A DNA stretch of 64,000 bases from Lentihominibacter butyricus (GCF_025567305.1 NZ_JAOQJP010000002.1:253786-317785), one strand, 5' to 3'; shown: positions 8,222 through 16,618, counted from the first letter of the stretch. Made by a program: numbers and translations. Notes: generated from the letters alone by a model not told the origin.

Positions 8222-8783
8222 TTATCTCGCCTCTCTTCATCGCTGCGTATTCTTCGCGGAGCATCGAGTAGCATCTGAGCTCCGTCACTGTTCCGTCGTA
8301 GATCTTGTATGAATTTCTCAGTCTTCCCTCATATACAAAGCCGCACTTTTCGATCACGCGCTGGCTCCTGAGGTTCCTGTCACTCGTTGTTATCGCAAGC
8401 ACTTCGAGTCCCATCACTTCGAATGCGTACTCGATCAGTTTCTTTGCGGCTTCGGTCATCAGGCCGCGCCCCCAGTACTCGCGCGAAAGTGAGTATCCCA
8501 TCTCGCGGCTCTGTATGTCGGGGCGGAACTTGTCCTTTTCGAATCCGATGCTGCCGATCACCTTGCCGCTTTCCTTGTCTTCGATGGCCCATGACATTTT
8601 CTGCAGAAAAACTTCATTTATTATCATTTTGGACTCGGCCGGGCTGGTATGCGGTTTCCAGCCGGCAATCGGGCCGACCGCAGGGTCCTTTGCGTATTCG
8701 AAAACGTCGGCGGCGTCTTTTTTACTCCATTTTCTAAGATAAAGCCGCTCGGTTTCCAGCAGCGGCACTCTGTATTTTCTCAT
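8214..8783 (-). CDS. GNAT N-acetyltransferase, RimJ/RimL type
   Basis: Acetyl-CoA dependent N-acetyltransferase; substrate unknown, but this subgroup often modifies ribosomal protein N-termini or small amines. The 189-residue chain starts RVPLLETERLYLRKW, typical of the family. The acetyl-CoA loop is SREYWGRGLMTEAAKKLI, and the NLRSQRVIEKCGF block closes the fold. It is first of a two-gene operon with ybaK, behind a good promoter at 8812-8840. Confidence 0.9.
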   Translation of the reverse strand: MRKYRVPLLETERLYLRKWSKKDAADVFEYAKDPAVGPIAGWKPHTSPAESKMIINEVFLQKMSWAIEDKESGKVIGSIGFEKDKFRPDIQSREMGYSLSREYWGRGLMTEAAKKLIEYAFEVMGLEVLAITTSDRNLRSQRVIEKCGFVYEGRLRNSYKIYDGTVTELRCYSMLREEYAAMKRGEING

Positions 8784-8811
8784 ATTTTATTCCTCTTATC
8801 TTTCTACTGAT

Positions 8812-8840
8812 ATGATACTAAGCTTGTGGCGTAAAATCAA
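8812..8840 (-). promoter_or_regulatory. Promoter of the acetyltransferase-ybaK operon
   Basis: Minus strand TTGATT (8835-8840), 17-base spacer, TATCAT (8812-8817). The start codon is 29 bases further on. Confidence 0.7.
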
Positions 8841-8952
8841 CCGGTTATGTGGAGGCGGAGCGAGGAGATGCTCGCATGGGCGTACGATCTGCGGATCTTA
8901 TAGACAGCTAAAAGATTGATACCTGACTGAAAAATTGATATACTTAACTGAT

Positions 8953-9453
8953 ATGAAAAAGTTTATGAATCTTACTGAAAAGCAACTGCATATCTTCGTC
9001 ATCGCGGTCATCGTCATCGCGGTAACAGGGCTATCTGTTGCGCTGGCGATCCTCGGCAGCAATATTTACAGGAATTCCGCCGAAAACAGGTCTCAGCAGG
9101 CGTTTTCAGATGCGGTCGGATTTTTTACAGCGGAAATGCGGCAGTGCACTGATTTCTCTCAGGCAAGGACGGCTTCTCTAGGCGGAAAGCTCCCGGCGCT
9201 GGTTCTCTCAAGGACCGACGAGACGAGTGGGGAAGTCCGCGAAACATGGATCTACAGCAACAACGGATATCTCATGAAAAATATCGCTGCTGCCGGAAAA
9301 AATGTCGATCCCGAATCCGGAGAGAAGATCATGCCTATGACGACCGCTGATTTTCGTGTGCCGGAACCCGGGCTGATCGAGATCACTATGGTTATGAAAA
9401 CCGGTGAAAGTCACACGATAGCGCTGAGTCTGGCAAACGGCGCAGGGAACTGA
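8953..9453 (+). CDS. Membrane-anchored pilin-like protein 1
   Basis: Not recognised with certainty. About 166 residues: a short Lys-containing N-terminus, one transmembrane helix at roughly residues 12-35 rich in Val, Ile and Ala, then a soluble outer domain with QQAFSDAVGFFTAEMRQC and a beta-rich end. This resembles clostridial minor-pilin-like proteins that travel in small operons. No canonical prepilin-peptidase site (Gly before Phe plus Glu at +5) is seen. There is no good Shine-Dalgarno; ATG 8953, ATG 8965 and an upstream TTG 8935 are all possible. It leads a three-gene plus-strand set. Confidence 0.65.
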   Translation: MKKFMNLTEKQLHIFVIAVIVIAVTGLSVALAILGSNIYRNSAENRSQQAFSDAVGFFTAEMRQCTDFSQARTASLGGKLPALVLSRTDETSGEVRETWIYSNNGYLMKNIAAAGKNVDPESGEKIMPMTTADFRVPEPGLIEITMVMKTGESHTIALSLANGAGN

Positions 9454-9468
9454 TGGAGGAGGCAGCCG

Positions 9469-9915
9469 ATGATAAAACAGATGACACAGAAAATATCAAA
9501 AAAAGCAGTGCTGATCACCGCTGCGGTAACAGCTGCAATACTGATCATCGCTGTCATAGCGCTTTGCGTCTGCATGTTCGTGAGAGCGGACAAATATTAT
9601 GCTGAAGCCCGTCTGCTGGATCGCGCCGTCATCGAATCGACTTCGATCGCGGAAACTCTCAAAGCATCGCATGGCGATCTTACAAAAGCGAGTCAGCTGA
9701 TGACGTCTCACAGTCAGATCGATATCACCGAAAATACGCTGACTCTTTATTATGATGACAAACTGAATCCGACATCTCAGGCGGCACACACCTGCCGAGC
9801 CGTCATCACCAGAACCTCAATAAGTGATGCAGGAAACGCTTTTGAATATACAATCAGCTTTTTTGCCACCGATACAGGTGCAGAATTTTACAGCATTACA
9901 TTCAAAGCGCTGTAG
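9469..9915 (+). CDS. Membrane-anchored pilin-like protein 2
   Basis: Hypothetical protein of 148 residues. A basic N-terminus (MIKQMTQKISKK) precedes one transmembrane helix at about 12-38. Next comes DRAVIESTSIAETLKASHGD, a helix typical of secreted pilin-like proteins in Clostridia, and then a beta-rich domain. GGAGGAGG lies eight bases before the ATG. It starts 15 bases after gene 1 and shares its architecture, so the two probably form a complex in the membrane. Exact function unknown. Confidence 0.7.
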   Translation: MIKQMTQKISKKAVLITAAVTAAILIIAVIALCVCMFVRADKYYAEARLLDRAVIESTSIAETLKASHGDLTKASQLMTSHSQIDITENTLTLYYDDKLNPTSQAAHTCRAVITRTSISDAGNAFEYTISFFATDTGAEFYSITFKAL

Positions 9916-9947
9916 GAAGAAAACAAGAAGAAAGGAGGGGAGGTTTC

Positions 9948-10667
9948 ATGAAAGCTAACAACGATGCGCGCTCATCTGAACAGTATGCCGACACCGGCAG
10001 ACGCCAGATGAATCCGAACAGTGAGCGCAGCACGAGTGCGAGCAACAATCACGGCAAGAGACAAACCGAGCGTGATAAATCCAACAGATGCGACAGGCGT
10101 GACAGGGTCAGCAGATTCGACAGACGCGACAGCTACCGGCGAACGGAGCGAAATGGCGGCAGTTTTTATGATGCGGTCAGCGATATACTTCCTTTCAGGC
10201 TTACCTTTGTATCTGCGGCCGTAATGATCGGGATCGTCTTCGTCGTATTTGCAACGACCTGCTTCGCTGCGATAACGCTTTCATCGGCATCCGAAAAGCT
10301 CGACACTGCAAAGTCAAACGCCCGCAGCTATGCCGACTACTACGATGCGGAATCGACCGCTGTCGATATACTCACGATACTCGCATCTGACGACGGCAAT
10401 TCGCTGGCTGACAAAAACGGGGAGCTGAAGTACCGTCCGGACGGAGACAACAGCACCGTCATCACTATTTCAAGAAACGGCGGCAGTTTTTCTTTTGATG
10501 TGCCGGTCAGAGGATCTGTCGGATCATCTGCAGGCTTCGACGCCTCTGCCACGGACACCCTTTCCGGGAATGGTAAAATCGGCGCACAAAAAAACCTCCA
10601 TGTGATCGCGCAGATCACTGAAGGTAATATAACAGTCATAGAATGGTATCTCCGGGACGCGAACTGA
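9948..10667 (+). CDS. Membrane-anchored pilin-like protein 3 with charged N-terminal tail
   Basis: Hypothetical protein of 239 residues. The first 80 residues are a disordered cytoplasmic tail very rich in Arg, Asp, Ser and Asn (RDRVSRFDRRDSYRR). One transmembrane helix follows at about 86-110, then an outer domain starting YADYYDAESTAVDILTILAS, a segment also seen in pilin-like neighbours of other Clostridia. AAAGGAGGGGAGG precedes the ATG. The tail may be added locally and could bind acidic or nucleic-acid partners; that is speculation. Its neighbours are genes 1 and 2; no secretion ATPase or prepilin peptidase is in the window. Confidence 0.7.
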   Translation: MKANNDARSSEQYADTGRRQMNPNSERSTSASNNHGKRQTERDKSNRCDRRDRVSRFDRRDSYRRTERNGGSFYDAVSDILPFRLTFVSAAVMIGIVFVVFATTCFAAITLSSASEKLDTAKSNARSYADYYDAESTAVDILTILASDDGNSLADKNGELKYRPDGDNSTVITISRNGGSFSFDVPVRGSVGSSAGFDASATDTLSGNGKIGAQKNLHVIAQITEGNITVIEWYLRDAN

Positions 10668-10698
10668 TCGAATCCGTGCAAAACACATTGTCCGAACT

Positions 10699-11433
10699 CT
10701 AGAACGTATGCGTTCCATACGCAAAATGATTGCTGTGCTCAAGGTCCTCGAGCAGCTCACTGTCACCTGCAGCATTTGCAGCTTTTGCAGCATCGTAAGT
10801 ATCTTTCAGCATCGCTGCAAGTCTCACCGCTTTTCTTCCCAGACCGTATGCAACTTCTCTGCCCTTTACTTTATCGCTCGTCTTTCCATAAGTAGCGACC
10901 CAGCCCGCATCGACAAAATCATTGCAGCTGTAAAAGCTCTGCAGCGCCTGGAGCGTGCTGGCAACTCCCGCACTGCCGCAGGTTATAGCTGTCGCAGACA
11001 CCTTGCCGTTCCCTATCGGCATATATGCCAGGGCGCGATCCATTATCGCCTTGCACTGCGCAGTGACGCTGTAAAAATACACGGGCACTCCAAAAATCAC
11101 GACATCTGATGATGCGATCGCATCGTGTATCTGCTTTATAAAATCATCGCCGCATACACAACTGCCGGTCTTTGCACATGCCCAGCAGCCTCTGCAGAAC
11201 TTGAGCTCGTCATCAGCCGCCTCGTAAACGCCCATGCGCTTTACCTCGACTTCGACGGACCCGGTAAATCCGGAGGCGGATCCTGAATAGGCAGAGCCGG
11301 CGTCTGCACCTTTGCCCGCACCTGACGACACTGACAGACAGCCCGCGATCACTTCATCGAGAAGCTGATCGGTATTGCGCCCCTTCCGCGGGCTAGTATT
11401 TATCGCCAGTACTTTTATCTTCTGTTTAACCAT
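10699..11433 (-). CDS. Iron-sulfur flavoprotein / NADPH-dependent FMN reductase family
   Basis: Flavodoxin-fold oxidoreductase of about 244 residues. The N-terminus KVLAINTSPRKGRNTDQLL is the FMN phosphate loop. A CRGCWACAKTGSC cluster gives the cysteine spacing seen in iron-sulfur flavoproteins. DVVIFGVPVYFYSVTAQCKAIMDR is the flavin-binding middle. Between strand 1 and the cysteine block is an inserted Ser/Gly/Ala stretch (about residues 37-60, GAGKGADAGSAYSGSASG) not usual for the family. Start 11433 is preferred because GAGG lies seven bases upstream. It converges with the pilin-like genes. Confidence 0.85.
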   Translation of the reverse strand: MVKQKIKVLAINTSPRKGRNTDQLLDEVIAGCLSVSSGAGKGADAGSAYSGSASGFTGSVEVEVKRMGVYEAADDELKFCRGCWACAKTGSCVCGDDFIKQIHDAIASSDVVIFGVPVYFYSVTAQCKAIMDRALAYMPIGNGKVSATAITCGSAGVASTLQALQSFYSCNDFVDAGWVATYGKTSDKVKGREVAYGLGRKAVRLAAMLKDTYDAAKAANAAGDSELLEDLEHSNHFAYGTHTF

Positions 11434-11560
11434 ATCATACCTCATATCATGCGGAGAGCCGCCGTCACCGCAGCGGCCCGGCTGTCCTGAAGCCCATCAC
11501 ATACTACAGCTACACACTTCTGCCTGGACACGCAGCTGCCAAAAGAACGCACTGCCCTTC

Positions 11561-13546
11561 CTACTCGGTCGTGCTCAGGACCTCCTTGTTCTTCTCGACC
11601 TGACTTATCTTCATCCTCGAAACGTCAGCCGGATCGACTTCCTCCTTGAGCGCGAGTATCGTCGGCCCGAGGTAGACAGTCTTGAGAATCTCGCCATCGA
11701 GCGATATCTTGCTGTACTCCGTGAAGTTCTGTCCTTTGATGTAGTAATTCTCGCCTATCTTCACGACCTCGTCGATCCTGATATCCTTGACGCCCATCTT
11801 CAGCTTCGTCGGCTCGTAAGGGTTCTTGCCACCGTATATATACTGCTTGCCGTAAAGCATGTCGTACGACAGTGCTTCGAGGTTCGCGAGATAGTTTTTG
11901 TCGCTTTTGTGGTTCTGCTGGTATTTGTTCATCATGCCGACCGAAATATCAAGTCTGCTGAGGACATCAGACGTCAGCTCATATGCATTGATGTCCTTGT
12001 CCTGCTTTTCCATGCCGAAATTGTTCCATATGATGTACTGAGTTTTGTAAAGCGATCCCGATTTCATGTCGCTTTCTTCCATGTCGAGTGCCGGCAGATG
12101 GTCTCCATACATGATGAGCACGACGTCCTCATCATATGATGCGAGAGTATCCGTAAGCTCCTTTACGAAAAGATCCATCTCGTACACCTGGTTCGCATAG
12201 TACTCATACGTCCAGCGCTGCTCCTCTGAATCCGCCTTCGTCACCGTGACTGAAGGGTTCTCGATCACCTGTTCGGTCGGGTACTTGCCGTGACCCTGAA
12301 CGGAGATCGTGTATATATAGTCAGTGCCCTCGGTACTGTCGAGTGCGTCTACTATCTGCTCTGTGAGGAGCGCGTCCTTCGCCCAGTTTTTCGGCGTCTT
12401 CATCACGTTGTTCATGTATTCGAGGCTTGTGAACGTGTCAAATCCCAAATTTGAAAATACTTTGTTCCTGCCGTAAAATGCGCCTCTGTGGTTATGGATC
12501 GCATGCGATGAATATCCGAGCTGCTTGAGATCATAAGGAGTCGACTCGCATGTCGTCGTTCTCAGGATCTCCTTGTACGGATATTCTCCGGGTCCGAAGA
12601 ACTTGACGCTCATTCCCGTCATCACTTCAAATTCGACGTTTGCAGTTCCCGCACCTACTGCAGGGACTGTCAGGTAGCCTGATGAATATTCCTTCATAAG
12701 CTTCCTGTAGTTCGGCGTCGGATCTTTGGAAAATTCCAGCCCTTCGACCTGCGTCGGATCTATGAACGACTCAAGCTGCAGGAATATGATATTCGGCTTG
12801 TTTGCCACATCCGTATCGTCATCCTCGCCCGGCGTGTAAATACCGTCGTCGCCCAGCTCTCCGCTCTTGAAGATGCTCTTTATTTTTTCTTCAGAATAGC
12901 CGTCCGGCTTGCCGATACCTTTATCCATCCATGTCACCAGGAATCCGTACGGAACTCCGTTGTCTCTGTATCCGTATGCCAGGTTGCCGAAGAACGTATC
13001 CAGCACACCTGTTCTGATCGCAGCCTGGAACGCACCGACCGTTATCAGTGCGATCACAACGATCGTCGCAACAGCCTTCTTATAGTTCACCTTTTCCTTG
13101 AGTCTCGGCGCTTTACGGAACAGTATTATGAACGCGAATACAAGCGCCGCTATTCCCGCAAGAGACAGTATTATAGTGAGCGGCTTGAAATATGTCGACA
13201 CTATCGACATGCCGTCTTTCAGACTCTTCAGGTCGTATACCGTGAACGGCGTCATCCTGTTGGAAAGTATGACACCATTGATTATGCCGAGCGCAAGCCA
13301 TATGAGCGACAGCATGCACATGGCGAACACGCGCCGCCTGAACAGCAGCGCCAGCGATATGACAGCAAAGATCAGCAGTACATTGCACAGAGATACCAGC
13401 GGGCTCTGCACCAGAAACAGCACCCCCTGGATCAGTGAATGTCTTGCAAGAGTTTCTATAATAAGATCAAGAACTATTGCTGTCACAAATAATAATACAA
13501 CGTAATTCTTCAGATATTTGTTGCAGAATTTCTTCAGCTTTTCCAT
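11561..13546 (-). CDS. ltaS: LTA synthase family sulfatase-fold membrane protein
   Basis: Polyglycerolphosphate polymerase-like enzyme acting outside the membrane. About 661 residues: five transmembrane helices in roughly the first 200, then a sulfatase-fold domain. The catalytic Thr is in GAGTANVEFEVMTGMS, and metal ligands appear in QLESFIDP, SVQGHGKYP and MYGDHLPALD. The start 13546 is chosen because GGGAGA (overlapping the rsmA stop) lies upstream. It could synthesise lipoteichoic acid or a related phosphoglycerol polymer; paralogs exist, so the symbol is tentative. Confidence 0.85.
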   Translation of the reverse strand: MEKLKKFCNKYLKNYVVLLFVTAIVLDLIIETLARHSLIQGVLFLVQSPLVSLCNVLLIFAVISLALLFRRRVFAMCMLSLIWLALGIINGVILSNRMTPFTVYDLKSLKDGMSIVSTYFKPLTIILSLAGIAALVFAFIILFRKAPRLKEKVNYKKAVATIVVIALITVGAFQAAIRTGVLDTFFGNLAYGYRDNGVPYGFLVTWMDKGIGKPDGYSEEKIKSIFKSGELGDDGIYTPGEDDDTDVANKPNIIFLQLESFIDPTQVEGLEFSKDPTPNYRKLMKEYSSGYLTVPAVGAGTANVEFEVMTGMSVKFFGPGEYPYKEILRTTTCESTPYDLKQLGYSSHAIHNHRGAFYGRNKVFSNLGFDTFTSLEYMNNVMKTPKNWAKDALLTEQIVDALDSTEGTDYIYTISVQGHGKYPTEQVIENPSVTVTKADSEEQRWTYEYYANQVYEMDLFVKELTDTLASYDEDVVLIMYGDHLPALDMEESDMKSGSLYKTQYIIWNNFGMEKQDKDINAYELTSDVLSRLDISVGMMNKYQQNHKSDKNYLANLEALSYDMLYGKQYIYGGKNPYEPTKLKMGVKDIRIDEVVKIGENYYIKGQNFTEYSKISLDGEILKTVYLGPTILALKEEVDPADVSRMKISQVEKNKEVLSTTE

Positions 13547-13551
13547 CTTTC

Positions 13552-14427
13552 TTATCTCCCACAATGCGCAGCCACTATATTCGCAATGACTGCAAATTCT
13601 TTTATATCAAGTGTTTCAGCCCTTCTGACCGGATCTATCCCTGCTTCCTGCAGTACAGATCTGACTTCATCCTTTGAAAGGCCGTTTACTCCCGTAAGTG
13701 AATTGAGCAGCGTCTTTCTCCTCTGCCCGAATCCGTGTTTTATGCACGCAAAAAAGGTCTTTTCATCAGTGAGCTCCACCGGCCTTTCACTTCTTATGGA
13801 AAGGTGCAGAACTGATGAATCCACCTTTGGTCTCGGTATGAATACTTCTTTCGGAACGATTGCCACCTGCTCGACGGTGCAGTAATACTGGACTGCCACG
13901 GAAAGCGCACCGTACGTCTTGCCGCCCGGTGCCGCTTTTATCCTGTCAGCGACCTCCTTCTGCATCATGATAGTGATGCTTTCAGCCTCAGTGCCGTTTT
14001 CCAGTATACCCATGATTATCGGGGTGGTGATGTAATACGGCAGATTGCCGAGTATCTTGACATTGCCTGTAAACGTCCCGGCTGATCTTTCTTCATCTAT
14101 TATTTCGTTTATATCCGTTTTCAATACATCCTGATTGACTATGCGGATGTTGTCATATCCGGCAAGTGTCTCCGACAGTATCGGTATGAGCTTGCTGTCT
14201 ATCTCGATGGCTACCACTCTGGCCGCCTGCTCTGCTGCTGCCGCTGTCAGCACTCCGATCCCCGGACCGATCTCTATGACCATATCATCCGGACCGATCT
14301 GTGCGCCTTCGATGATCTTCTCGATCACATTCCGATCTGTTATGAAGTTCTGTCCGAGGCTTTTTGACAGCTTGAAATCGTATTGTTCTCTGATATCATG
14401 TATCGTTGATGGTGAATATAATTTCAT
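13552..14427 (-). CDS. rsmA: 16S rRNA dimethyladenosine transferase
   Basis: Dimethylates two adjacent adenosines in the 3' hairpin of 16S rRNA during 30S maturation. 291 residues. SAM motif VIEIGPGIGVLT, catalytic motif NLPYYITTPI, and the SLGQNFITD N-terminus are all present. It follows rnmV by eight bases and precedes ltaS by five, inside the conserved yabP-rnmV-rsmA neighbourhood of sporeforming Firmicutes. Confidence 0.96.
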   Translation of the reverse strand: MKLYSPSTIHDIREQYDFKLSKSLGQNFITDRNVIEKIIEGAQIGPDDMVIEIGPGIGVLTAAAAEQAARVVAIEIDSKLIPILSETLAGYDNIRIVNQDVLKTDINEIIDEERSAGTFTGNVKILGNLPYYITTPIIMGILENGTEAESITIMMQKEVADRIKAAPGGKTYGALSVAVQYYCTVEQVAIVPKEVFIPRPKVDSSVLHLSIRSERPVELTDEKTFFACIKHGFGQRRKTLLNSLTGVNGLSKDEVRSVLQEAGIDPVRRAETLDIKEFAVIANIVAAHCGR

Positions 14428-14435
14428 CTGTATCT

Positions 14436-14975
14436 CTATGTCTCCTGCAAAGTTTTTTCCAGCTTTTCTTTTGTGATCCCGAATTTATTGAGTCGCTGCA
14501 GGAATGTCCTGCCATTGCAGTACCCTATCCCCAGCGCTTTACCTGCGACTTTTCGTTTAAAGGCAGAATCCGCCTGTCCTGTCAGGCCGTACCTTATCAT
14601 GTCCTGAACGTCCAGCTCCTCTGCCGCACTGCCGTTTTCCAGTGTGCAGTGCGCCATGGAAAGCGCAGCTCTTATGCTATCCGGCGATGCGTTCTCGATG
14701 CCTATGTCTCCATCCTTAGTGGCATCGCTTCTGTCGAGAAAAGCCTGCCCTGCATCCGGAAATCTTTCCGTCAGTTTTTTTCTTATCTGCCTTCCGGCGT
14801 GATCCGGATCGGTAAAGATTATGATGCCTTTCTCGGCGTATGCCTTTTCGATAAGTTCCCAGGTTCTCCTTGTTATACCATATCCATGTGTTTCTATTGT
14901 GACGGCATCCACACTTTTTTTGACCGCCGCCGTATCGTCACGTCCTTCGACGATTATTATCTCTTTTATTTTCAT
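14436..14975 (-). CDS. rnmV: Ribonuclease M5
   Basis: Toprim-domain nuclease that matures 5S rRNA. 179 residues. The Toprim glutamate is in IIVEGRDD and the acidic pair in FTDPDHAGRQIRKKL, the standard RNase M5 pattern. It pairs with rsmA as in most Firmicutes; the tatD gene that often precedes it is missing here. Confidence 0.94.
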   Translation of the reverse strand: MKIKEIIIVEGRDDTAAVKKSVDAVTIETHGYGITRRTWELIEKAYAEKGIIIFTDPDHAGRQIRKKLTERFPDAGQAFLDRSDATKDGDIGIENASPDSIRAALSMAHCTLENGSAAEELDVQDMIRYGLTGQADSAFKRKVAGKALGIGYCNGRTFLQRLNKFGITKEKLEKTLQET

Positions 14976-15076
14976 TATTACACTGTCCTGTGTTCCTGCG
15001 CTGTCTGCTCCGTCTGCTCGCCGCCTATCCCGGCGCCTGCCGGCCTGCGCTTTGCTGCCGCCCGGCCCAATGCTGT

Positions 15077-15571
15077 TTACTGCTGGTCGGAGCTTTTATC
15101 GCTGTCGCTATCGTCACTGCTGTCATCGCTGTTGGTGATCGAGTCAGGGAACAGAAAAATAGTTTCTCCGGGCTTTATCAGTCTGAGCTGATCGCGCGCC
15201 TGCTCCTCAACATTCGAGAGGTCGTTTACTTCCTCAAGTTCTTTTTCGAGCTGCTCTTTTTCTTCTATAAGCTCGCGTTTCTGCGCTTCTGCATCATGCT
15301 GCTCGCGTTTCAGCGAGAATATATTGAATATGGAAAACGAAAACAGCCCTAAAATGAGTACAATAACAAGGCCTATCATTATTCTCCGTCTCGCGCGGTT
15401 TTTTCTGATAGCCATTTTTCCTCTTGTGTTCTGTCTGGCGGCTGCTTTAGCTTTCGCTTCTTCTTTCGCTCTTTCCGCCCGTCTTTTTTCCAGCCTTTGT
15501 TTTCTGGCCTGCTCCATGTCGATGACCTGGCTGTTGTTTTTGAATTCTGTACTTCGTCGTCTTTTACCCAT
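15077..15571 (-). CDS. divIC: Septum formation initiator (DivIC/FtsB family)
   Basis: Bitopic division protein that connects the divisome in the membrane. From 15571 it has 164 residues: a Lys/Arg/Ala-rich cytoplasmic tail, one transmembrane helix (about 65-85, GLVIVLILGLFSFSIFNIF), a coiled coil (REQHDAEAQKRELIEEKEQ), and an acidic Ser/Asp end. The start is uncertain. ATG 15571 sits at the expected +1 of a promoter (15578-15606) and opens a frame with good codons. ATG 15415 has AGAGGA in front and would give a 112-residue protein closer to usual DivIC length. With the long form the gene overlaps yabQ by 193 bases. Confidence 0.85.
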   Translation of the reverse strand: MGKRRRSTEFKNNSQVIDMEQARKQRLEKRRAERAKEEAKAKAAARQNTRGKMAIRKNRARRRIMIGLVIVLILGLFSFSIFNIFSLKREQHDAEAQKRELIEEKEQLEKELEEVNDLSNVEEQARDQLRLIKPGETIFLFPDSITNSDDSSDDSDSDKSSDQQ

Positions 15572-15855
15572 GCACTGATTATACCACAGCAGATTTTTTT
15601 CCACAATAACACCCCTGCGGAAAAGCCCAAAAACGCATGCACGGAGAGCCTGCCATACGCTGCGTAATACAGGAATTCCGGGATCACTGCACAGCATGTC
15701 GCCCAGAACAGTGCTTCCTGTACCAGACGGATGCATTTTGACGTGGTTTTTCGCTGTGCCAGGCGCAAAAGCTGCCACAGGGTTTCTGCCAGTACGCCTG
15801 CGCCTGCCATCACCGCCAGCGTCCCGGCCTGCCGGGTTATAAGCTCTGTCAGCAT
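15379..15855 (-). CDS. yabQ: Sporulation protein YabQ
   Basis: Spore-cortex related membrane protein. 158 residues, with hydrophobic helices in the first 100 (LFWATCCAVIPEFLYYAAYG, FLGFSAGVLLW), as in YabQ. The last 60 residues are a Lys/Arg-rich tail read out of phase with divIC; codon choice there looks poorer than in the divIC frame, so the tail may be run-on. It lies between yabP (4 bases) and divIC, the B. subtilis order yabP-yabQ-divIC. Confidence 0.85.
   Translation of the reverse strand: MLTELITRQAGTLAVMAGAGVLAETLWQLLRLAQRKTTSKCIRLVQEALFWATCCAVIPEFLYYAAYGRLSVHAFLGFSAGVLLWKKICCGIISAWVKDDEVQNSKTTARSSTWSRPENKGWKKDGRKERKKKRKLKQPPDRTQEEKWLSEKTARDGE
15578..15606 (-). promoter_or_regulatory. 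Candidate promoter giving a leaderless divIC transcript
   Basis: Minus strand TTGTGG (15601-15606), 17 bases, perfect TATAAT (15578-15583). The -10 box ends seven bases before ATG 15571, so transcription would begin on or next to the start codon. The promoter lies within yabQ. Confidence 0.45.
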
Positions 15856-15859
15856 TTCA

Positions 15860-16120
15860 TCACTTCATCAGCCTGGCGAAAAATCCTTTTTCGCCTTTTT
15901 CCCTGACTTTAACGTACATGAGCGAATCCACAGTCCCTGTCACGACTGCTCTGCCCTCATCGAGATCGAGCATATGTATATGCAGTCCGGAACCTTTTAT
16001 TATCATCGCGCCTTTTCCGAGCGTGGCTCTGACCTCTTCCTCATCGAAACTGTCTATTTCACGGATATCCGTGACCGTTACAGTGTCGCGATTCTCTATC
16101 GTGACTGTGTGATTTTCCAT
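15860..16120 (-). CDS. yabP: Sporulation protein YabP
   Basis: Small cytoplasmic/spore protein of 86 residues needed for cortex formation in Bacillus. It starts ENHTVTIENRDTVTVTDIREI, the YabP signature, and includes the SGLHIHMLDLDEGRAVVTG core. AAAGGAGG lies seven bases before the start. It is first of the yabP-yabQ-divIC group. Its presence says the lineage has, or had, sporulation. Confidence 0.93.
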   Translation of the reverse strand: MENHTVTIENRDTVTVTDIREIDSFDEEEVRATLGKGAMIIKGSGLHIHMLDLDEGRAVVTGTVDSLMYVKVREKGEKGFFARLMK

Positions 16121-16322
16121 AAGCGCGCCTCCTTTATATACGTTATATTTCCCTGATTAAAATGTATTCTGAGGTGAGGGAAAATAGAACTTCGCGAGGC
16201 TGGAATCGACCGAAGAACAGATTCTATTTTTTTCATCTGTCTGCTTGACAGGGAGCATACAATATCAGTGAACAGGATCCTGACCACCCCCCCCCAATGC
16301 CGGCCGGAACGGAAAGCGCAGC
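16121..16322. other. Non-coding segment with poly-C tract
   Basis: Upstream of yabP, AT-rich at first and without an obvious consensus promoter. At 16287-16295 there are nine C in a row, 28 bases before the preserved end of a nuclease/transposase-like frame. The tract may have frameshifted that gene, or it may be post-decay slippage. Confidence 0.5.
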
Positions 16323-16457
16323 AGGATCGAAGGCGAGAAAACCGGGCGTATCGAAACTGAGCGTGACATCGCACGAAAGATGCTGGCTAAAAAACTCGAT
16401 ATCCGGCTTATCAAAGAAATTACCGGTCTCACCGAAGAGGAAATCAAGAAATTATAG
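16323..16457 (+). pseudogene. 3' remnant of a PD-(D/E)XK (Rpn-type) nuclease/transposase gene
   Basis: The plus strand encodes 44 residues to a TAG stop: RIEGEKTGRIETERDIARK, then MLAKKLDIRLIKEITGL and TEEEIKKL. This is the characteristic C-terminal tail of Rpn/PD-(D/E)XK family transposase-like proteins. No start or catalytic domain is left upstream in the 200 bases before yabP. It marks a past mobile-element insertion between the spore block and the purine operon. Confidence 0.7.
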
Positions 16458-16574
16458 CCACAGTTATAGCAGAGATGTTTATGACTTGAGCAAGGCATTT
16501 TCCGCATTTCCCGCCTGAAGCTGCCGCATCAGCGCACAACTATCCGCTGGTGCACGGTTATTCAATGTAATTTC
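16458..16574. other. Short non-coding gap before terminator
   Basis: Nothing recognisable between the remnant gene and the purD-side terminator. Confidence 0.5.
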
Positions 16575-16618
16575 AAAAGCGCTGTCCGACTCGTCTTTTC
16601 AAGTCGAACAGCGCTTTT
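16575..16618 (-). terminator. Purine operon terminator
   Basis: AAAAGCGCTGT (16575-16585) pairs with ACAGCGCTTTT (16608-16618), with CGACT/AGTCG inside. A/T tails on both sides make it able to act in both directions. It lies 107 bases beyond the purD stop. Confidence 0.85.
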
